DNA of 12,049 nucleotides from Pseudomonadota bacterium (lineage in GTDB: Bacteria; Pseudomonadota; Alphaproteobacteria; Acetobacterales; Acetobacteraceae), in NCBI GenBank assembly GCA_021841985.1, contig JAKCCP010000016.1:1-12049 (forward strand). The letters run 5' to 3'. The first letter of the stretch is position 1. Each line of letters opens with the position of its first letter. The notes below the pieces were generated by a model. That model saw nothing but the letters and a program-made list of their open reading frames with translations. It was not told the origin of the DNA and made no database searches. Below are positions 8,692 through 12,049 of the stretch, piece after piece. The translations under genes and the position numbers were made by a program.

Positions 8692-10596
8692 ATGCGCCGC
8701 GCTGTCGCCTCACTTCTCGGTCTGATCGGCCTTGCCGCATTCCTCGCCGGGATCAACATGGTGGCCGAAACCCGCCTCGCCGACGTCCAGCTCGACCTCA
8801 CCGCCGGGCGCATCTATACGCTGTCGCCGGGCACGCGGCGGATTCTCGCGGGGCTGCACCAGCCGATCACCCTCCGCCTGTTCTATTCCCGCGATCTCGG
8901 CACCCGCGCCCCCTCCTATGACGGCTATCACCAGCGCGTCAGCGAAATGCTCGATCAATATGCCCGCCTCGCGCATGGCATGGTGAAGGTCGAACGCTAC
9001 GATCCCGAACCCTTCAGCGACGCCGAGGACAAGGCGTTGAGTTTCGGCCTGCAAGCGGTGCCGATCGACCAGAGCGGCGCGCAGGTGTTCTTCGGCCTGG
9101 TCGGCACCAATCTGCTCGATGACGAGCGCGCCATTCCGTTTTTCCAGGAGCAGCGCGAGCGTTTCCTGGAATATGATCTGACGCGGCTGGTCTATGAACT
9201 CTCCAATCCGACGCGCCCGGTGGTCGGCGTGATGTCGTCGCTGCCGATCGATGGCGATCCGCGCCTGATGATGATGGCGCAAGGGCGCGGCCGCGCCGGC
9301 CAGCCCTGGATCGCGATGTCGCTGCTCCGCCAGAGCTATGCCATCCGCACCGTCCCGCTCACTGTCTGGAAGATCGACCCCGAGATCCAGGTGCTGCTGG
9401 TCGCGCAAGCGCAGCATCTCCCAGAGTCGACGCAATACGCCATCGACCAGTTCGTCATGCGCGGCGGGCGGCTGATGCTGATGGTCGATCCGCAAAGCGC
9501 CGCCCAAGCCGATCTCCCCGGCCCCGGCGGCATGCCGCAGACCGATACCGCCTCCGATCTCCATCGCCTGCTCGAGGCCTGGGGCATCGCCTATGATCCG
9601 AACCAGGTGGTCGGCGATCTCACCGGCGCCTGGCGGGTGCGCGCCAGCCCCGGCGACCGCATGACGGTGACCGACTACGTCCCCTGGTTCAATATCCGCG
9701 ACGGCATCAACCACGACGATCCGGCGACCGCCGATCTCACGCAAATCACCGTCGCCGATCCCGGGTTTCTTGCCAAAAAACCCGGCGCCGACATCACGCT
9801 CACGCCGCTTTTGAGTTCGAGCCCGCGCTCCGGCCTGATCGCCGCCGAGAAGCTCAGGATGGACCCCGATCCGGCGGCGATCCTCGCCGGATTCAAACCC
9901 GAGGGTGGCGCGCGGGTAATCGTCGCGCGGCTGCACGGGGCGCTCAAATCGGCCTTCTCCGGGCCACCCGCGCCGCCCGCCGGTGAACAGCGCCCGGGCG
10001 ATCTGCCACCGTTCAAGGACCATACCGAGGGCGCCGCCAATCTCGTCATCGCCGCCGATGTCGATATCCTGGCCGACCGCTTCTGGGTCCGCGGCCAGGA
10101 TTTCTTCGGCCAGCAGGATGCCGAGCCGTTCAGCGATAATGGCCCGTTCGTCGCCAATGTCATCGGCACGCTGGCCGGCGGCGATGCGCTGATCGGGCTC
10201 CGCGCCCGTGGCGCCGGCGATCATCCGTTCACCCTCGTCGATGACATGCAGCGCCGCGCCGAGGCGCAATTCCGCCGCACCCAGCAGGATTTGCAGAAAC
10301 ATCTCGACGAGACCGAAAAGAAGCTCGCCAATCTGCGCGAGGGCTCCAGCCAGCCGGGGGCGGCGCAGGCGGTGCTGACCCCGGAGCAACACGCCGCGAT
10401 CGACGCCGCCAACCAGGAAATCGTGCAAACCCGCCAGAAGCTGCGCGGCGTCGAGCGGGCGCTCAGGGAGGATATCGACGCGCTCGCCGAAACCCTGCGC
10501 TTTTTCGATATCGTGCTCGTCCCCGCCATCCTGACGCTGATCGCGATCGGGCTTGGCCTCATGCGCCACCGCCGCCGCGGCCGGGCGCGGAGCTGA
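8692..10596 (+). CDS. GldG-family ABC auxiliary protein, membrane anchored at both ends
   Basis: This is the 634-aa auxiliary subunit of the GldAFG-type ABC system. An N-terminal membrane segment (about 5-22) is followed by the family hallmark DLTAGRIYTLSPGT (about 35-48). Next comes a large extracytoplasmic domain with GldG/IFT-like segments, including PVVGVMSS (about 179-186) and a GGRLMLMVDP strand at about 255-265. A predicted coiled-coil region (about 517-603) precedes a C-terminal membrane segment (about 605-624) and a short Arg-rich cytoplasmic tail. I chose ATG 8692, 2 nt after the permease stop, with GGAAGG/AAGGCGG 7-10 nt upstream; a TTG at 8686 is a worse alternative. In Flavobacterium, GldA, GldF and GldG are needed for gliding. 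Nothing here suggests gliding, so the role is unknown. Confidence 0.88.
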   Translation: MRRAVASLLGLIGLAAFLAGINMVAETRLADVQLDLTAGRIYTLSPGTRRILAGLHQPITLRLFYSRDLGTRAPSYDGYHQRVSEMLDQYARLAHGMVKVERYDPEPFSDAEDKALSFGLQAVPIDQSGAQVFFGLVGTNLLDDERAIPFFQEQRERFLEYDLTRLVYELSNPTRPVVGVMSSLPIDGDPRLMMMAQGRGRAGQPWIAMSLLRQSYAIRTVPLTVWKIDPEIQVLLVAQAQHLPESTQYAIDQFVMRGGRLMLMVDPQSAAQADLPGPGGMPQTDTASDLHRLLEAWGIAYDPNQVVGDLTGAWRVRASPGDRMTVTDYVPWFNIRDGINHDDPATADLTQITVADPGFLAKKPGADITLTPLLSSSPRSGLIAAEKLRMDPDPAAILAGFKPEGGARVIVARLHGALKSAFSGPPAPPAGEQRPGDLPPFKDHTEGAANLVIAADVDILADRFWVRGQDFFGQQDAEPFSDNGPFVANVIGTLAGGDALIGLRARGAGDHPFTLVDDMQRRAEAQFRRTQQDLQKHLDETEKKLANLREGSSQPGAAQAVLTPEQHAAIDAANQEIVQTRQKLRGVERALREDIDALAETLRFFDIVLVPAILTLIAIGLGLMRHRRRGRARS

Positions 10597-10609
10597 GGAA
10601 TTCCGCGCC

Positions 10610-11674
10610 ATGAAACCCCGCAATACCCTGATCCTGCTGTTCCTCGGCGCGCTCGCGCTCGCCGCCGGTTTTTATGTCCAGAACGCGCGCGAGGGCAGCG
10701 AGATCGCCAATGCCCCTGCCGCCCGGCTCGCCTTCCCCGACCTCGGCAACCGCATCGCGACCGCAGCACGGATCGAGATCGCCGATCACGCGAAGACATT
10801 GGCGTTGACGCGCGCCGGCGATCGCTGGCTGCTCGCCGAGCACGGCGATTTTCCCGCCCTCCCCGCCCGCGTGCATGCGCTGCTCGCGGCGCTCACCGAG
10901 TTGCGGCTGGTGGAAGCGCGGACCAGCAACCCGGCGGATTTCGCCCGCCTCGGCCTCGATGCGCCGAATGACCCGAAATCCGAGGCGAAGCTGGTTCGCT
11001 TGCTCGACGACAAGGGTCAGGTGCTCGCCGCCCTGATCATCGGCCATACCCGCCCGAGCCCCGAGCCCGGCGGCGCCGATCAGATGTTTGTGCGCCTCCT
11101 CGGGCAAAACCAGACCTGGCTCGCCGCCGGCACGCTCGACGCCGATCCCGATTTCGTCGGCTGGATGGCGCGCGACATCGTCAATATCGGTCATGACCAG
11201 GTGACCGGCATCACCATCGATCGCCTCCCCAACGGCCATCTCGTGCTCGCGCGGCAAGGCGACAAGCTGGTGGTGACGGTGCCGGAACAGCATCCGGTGC
11301 TCGATCAGTTCAAAATCGACGGCATGGCGCGCGGGCTGGAGTTCCTGAGCTTCACCGATGTCCGCAAGGCTGACGCCGCGCCGGGCCAGAAACTCGGCCA
11401 TGTCGGCTTCACCACCAGCGACGGGCTGACCCTCGCCGCCGATATCAGCGAGGATGGCACCACCACCTGGGCGGTATTCACCGCCGCCGGCAAGGACAAA
11501 GCCACCGCCCTGGCCGCCGAATTGAACCAGAAATTCGGCCGCTTCGCGCTCGCGATCCCGAGCTGGCAGGGAAAAACCCTGCTGCCGACACTCGATGATT
11601 TGAAGCCGCCGGAAAAACCGGCAACGCCGCCGGTTTCCGTCGCGCCCTCCCCGCCCGCGACCGCGCCTCGCTGA
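10610..11674 (+). CDS. DUF4340 domain membrane-anchored protein
   Basis: The 354-aa protein has a single N-terminal membrane anchor (about 6-24, NTLILLFLGALALAAGF) and a large, presumably periplasmic region. The DUF4340 hallmarks are visible: a Trp-containing strand near 70-75, then FARLGLDAP (111-119), LIIGHT (near 141-146) and a following strand-rich stretch with MFVRLLG and TWLAAG (about 158-175). The C-terminus (about 329-354) is a Pro/Ala-rich tail. DUF4340 proteins commonly follow GldG-type genes, and here the start lies 13 nt after the GldG-like stop with GAGGAA 9 nt upstream, so it is very likely part of the same complex. The biochemical function of DUF4340 is not established; an accessory or substrate-binding role is a guess. 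Confidence 0.85.
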   Translation: MKPRNTLILLFLGALALAAGFYVQNAREGSEIANAPAARLAFPDLGNRIATAARIEIADHAKTLALTRAGDRWLLAEHGDFPALPARVHALLAALTELRLVEARTSNPADFARLGLDAPNDPKSEAKLVRLLDDKGQVLAALIIGHTRPSPEPGGADQMFVRLLGQNQTWLAAGTLDADPDFVGWMARDIVNIGHDQVTGITIDRLPNGHLVLARQGDKLVVTVPEQHPVLDQFKIDGMARGLEFLSFTDVRKADAAPGQKLGHVGFTTSDGLTLAADISEDGTTTWAVFTAAGKDKATALAAELNQKFGRFALAIPSWQGKTLLPTLDDLKPPEKPATPPVSVAPSPPATAPR

Positions 11675-11692
11675 CCCCGGGCCGCAGCCCCG

Positions 11693-12043
11693 ATGAGCGA
11701 TGCCCGCACCTACCCCGATCGGCCGCTGGTCGGGATCGGGGTCGCGGTGTTGCGGCCCGGCGCGGTGCTCCTGGTTCGCCGGGGAACGCCGCCGGCGCTC
11801 GGCCAATGGAGCCTCCCTGGCGGGGCGCAGCATCTCGGTGAGACCGCCGAGGACGCGGCGCGGCGCGAATTACGCGAGGAAACCGGGCTTACGGTCGGCG
11901 ATCTCGTGCTCGCCGGCCACGTCGACAGTATCCACCGCGACGAGGATGGCCGCATCCGCTATCACTACACCATCCTCGATTTCGCCACCCTCTGGCGGGG
12001 CGATACGCCGCGCGCCGGCTCCGATGTCACCGACGTGGCGTGA
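11693..12043 (+). CDS. Nudix hydrolase, apparently truncated at the C-terminus
   Basis: Nudix enzymes hydrolyse nucleoside diphosphates linked to another moiety; ADP-ribose or oxidised nucleotides are common substrates. The Nudix box is complete at 44-66: G44, E50, R58-E59-L60, E62-E63 and G65-L66. It is preceded by a beta-strand (VGIGVAVLRPGAVLLVRR) and GQWSLPGG. The frame ends after 116 aa at SDVTDVA-TGA, whereas family members usually run to about 140-160 aa with a final strand and helix after a D-A/V-x-W segment. The TGA sits where relatives, as I recall them, have Trp (TGG), which suggests a nonsense change or a sequencing error. The ATG lies 18 nt after the DUF4340 stop without a strong Shine-Dalgarno, so it is probably read through from the operon. 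Substrate specificity is not assignable. Confidence 0.8.
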   Translation: MSDARTYPDRPLVGIGVAVLRPGAVLLVRRGTPPALGQWSLPGGAQHLGETAEDAARRELREETGLTVGDLVLAGHVDSIHRDEDGRIRYHYTILDFATLWRGDTPRAGSDVTDVA

Positions 12044-12049
12044 GATCGG

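Noticed and set aside
8710..10623. 637-codon open frame on the minus strand opposite the GldG-like gene
   Set aside because: Same explanation: a shadow of GC-rich codon bias. It has a His/Asp/Gly/Arg-rich translation and no family motifs.

Overview
The window is a GC-rich bacterial chromosome segment, densely coded, with mostly TGA stops and G/C-ending codons. The mfd-sdhE and divergent recG block, together with the sequence style of these proteins, points to an alphaproteobacterium, most likely Rhodospirillales/Acetobacteraceae. That placement is an inference from protein style, not from a search. There is no sign of phage, insertion sequence, CRISPR array, tRNA or rRNA.

Region 1 (1-171). 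The first 23 codons of a minus-strand gene run off the left edge. A perfect FNR/FixK-type dyad, TTGATCGAGATCAA (143-156), lies about 75 bp upstream of its start codon. The dyad sits between this start and the end of mfd.

Region 2 (172-6011) is a housekeeping block. mfd (transcription-repair coupling factor) and sdhE (flavinylation factor) lie on the minus strand, 10 nt apart and probably cotranscribed. recG (branch-migration helicase) is read divergently. The sdhE and recG start codons are only about 43 bp apart, so any promoter pair must overlap the coding sequences. A five-codon mini-ORF with a good Shine-Dalgarno ends in an ATGA overlap with the sdhE start.

Region 3 (6016-7217). A single minus-strand gene for a predicted exported or lipid-anchored protein of unknown family ends 4 nt from recG, convergently. 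Its TTG start is supported by a strong AAGGAG. Upstream of it are a GC-rich inverted repeat that could be a leader hairpin and then a roughly 200-bp AT-rich island (29% GC by hand count) with a small palindrome. This island is probably the divergent regulatory region between the lipoprotein and the ABC operon.

Region 4 (7218-12043) is a tight plus-strand operon with gaps of 2, 2, 13 and 18 nt. It encodes a GldA-type ABC ATPase, a GldF-type ABC-2 permease, a GldG-family auxiliary protein with a membrane anchor at each end, a DUF4340 membrane-anchored protein and a Nudix hydrolase. The first four genes plausibly form one envelope complex whose substrate is unknown outside the gliding Bacteroidetes. 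The Nudix ORF keeps a perfect Nudix box but stops early, at a TGA where relatives as I recall them have a tryptophan. Possible new biology is concentrated in the ABC/GldG/DUF4340 operon, its hairpin-covered ribosome-binding site and the FNR-type site at the left edge.
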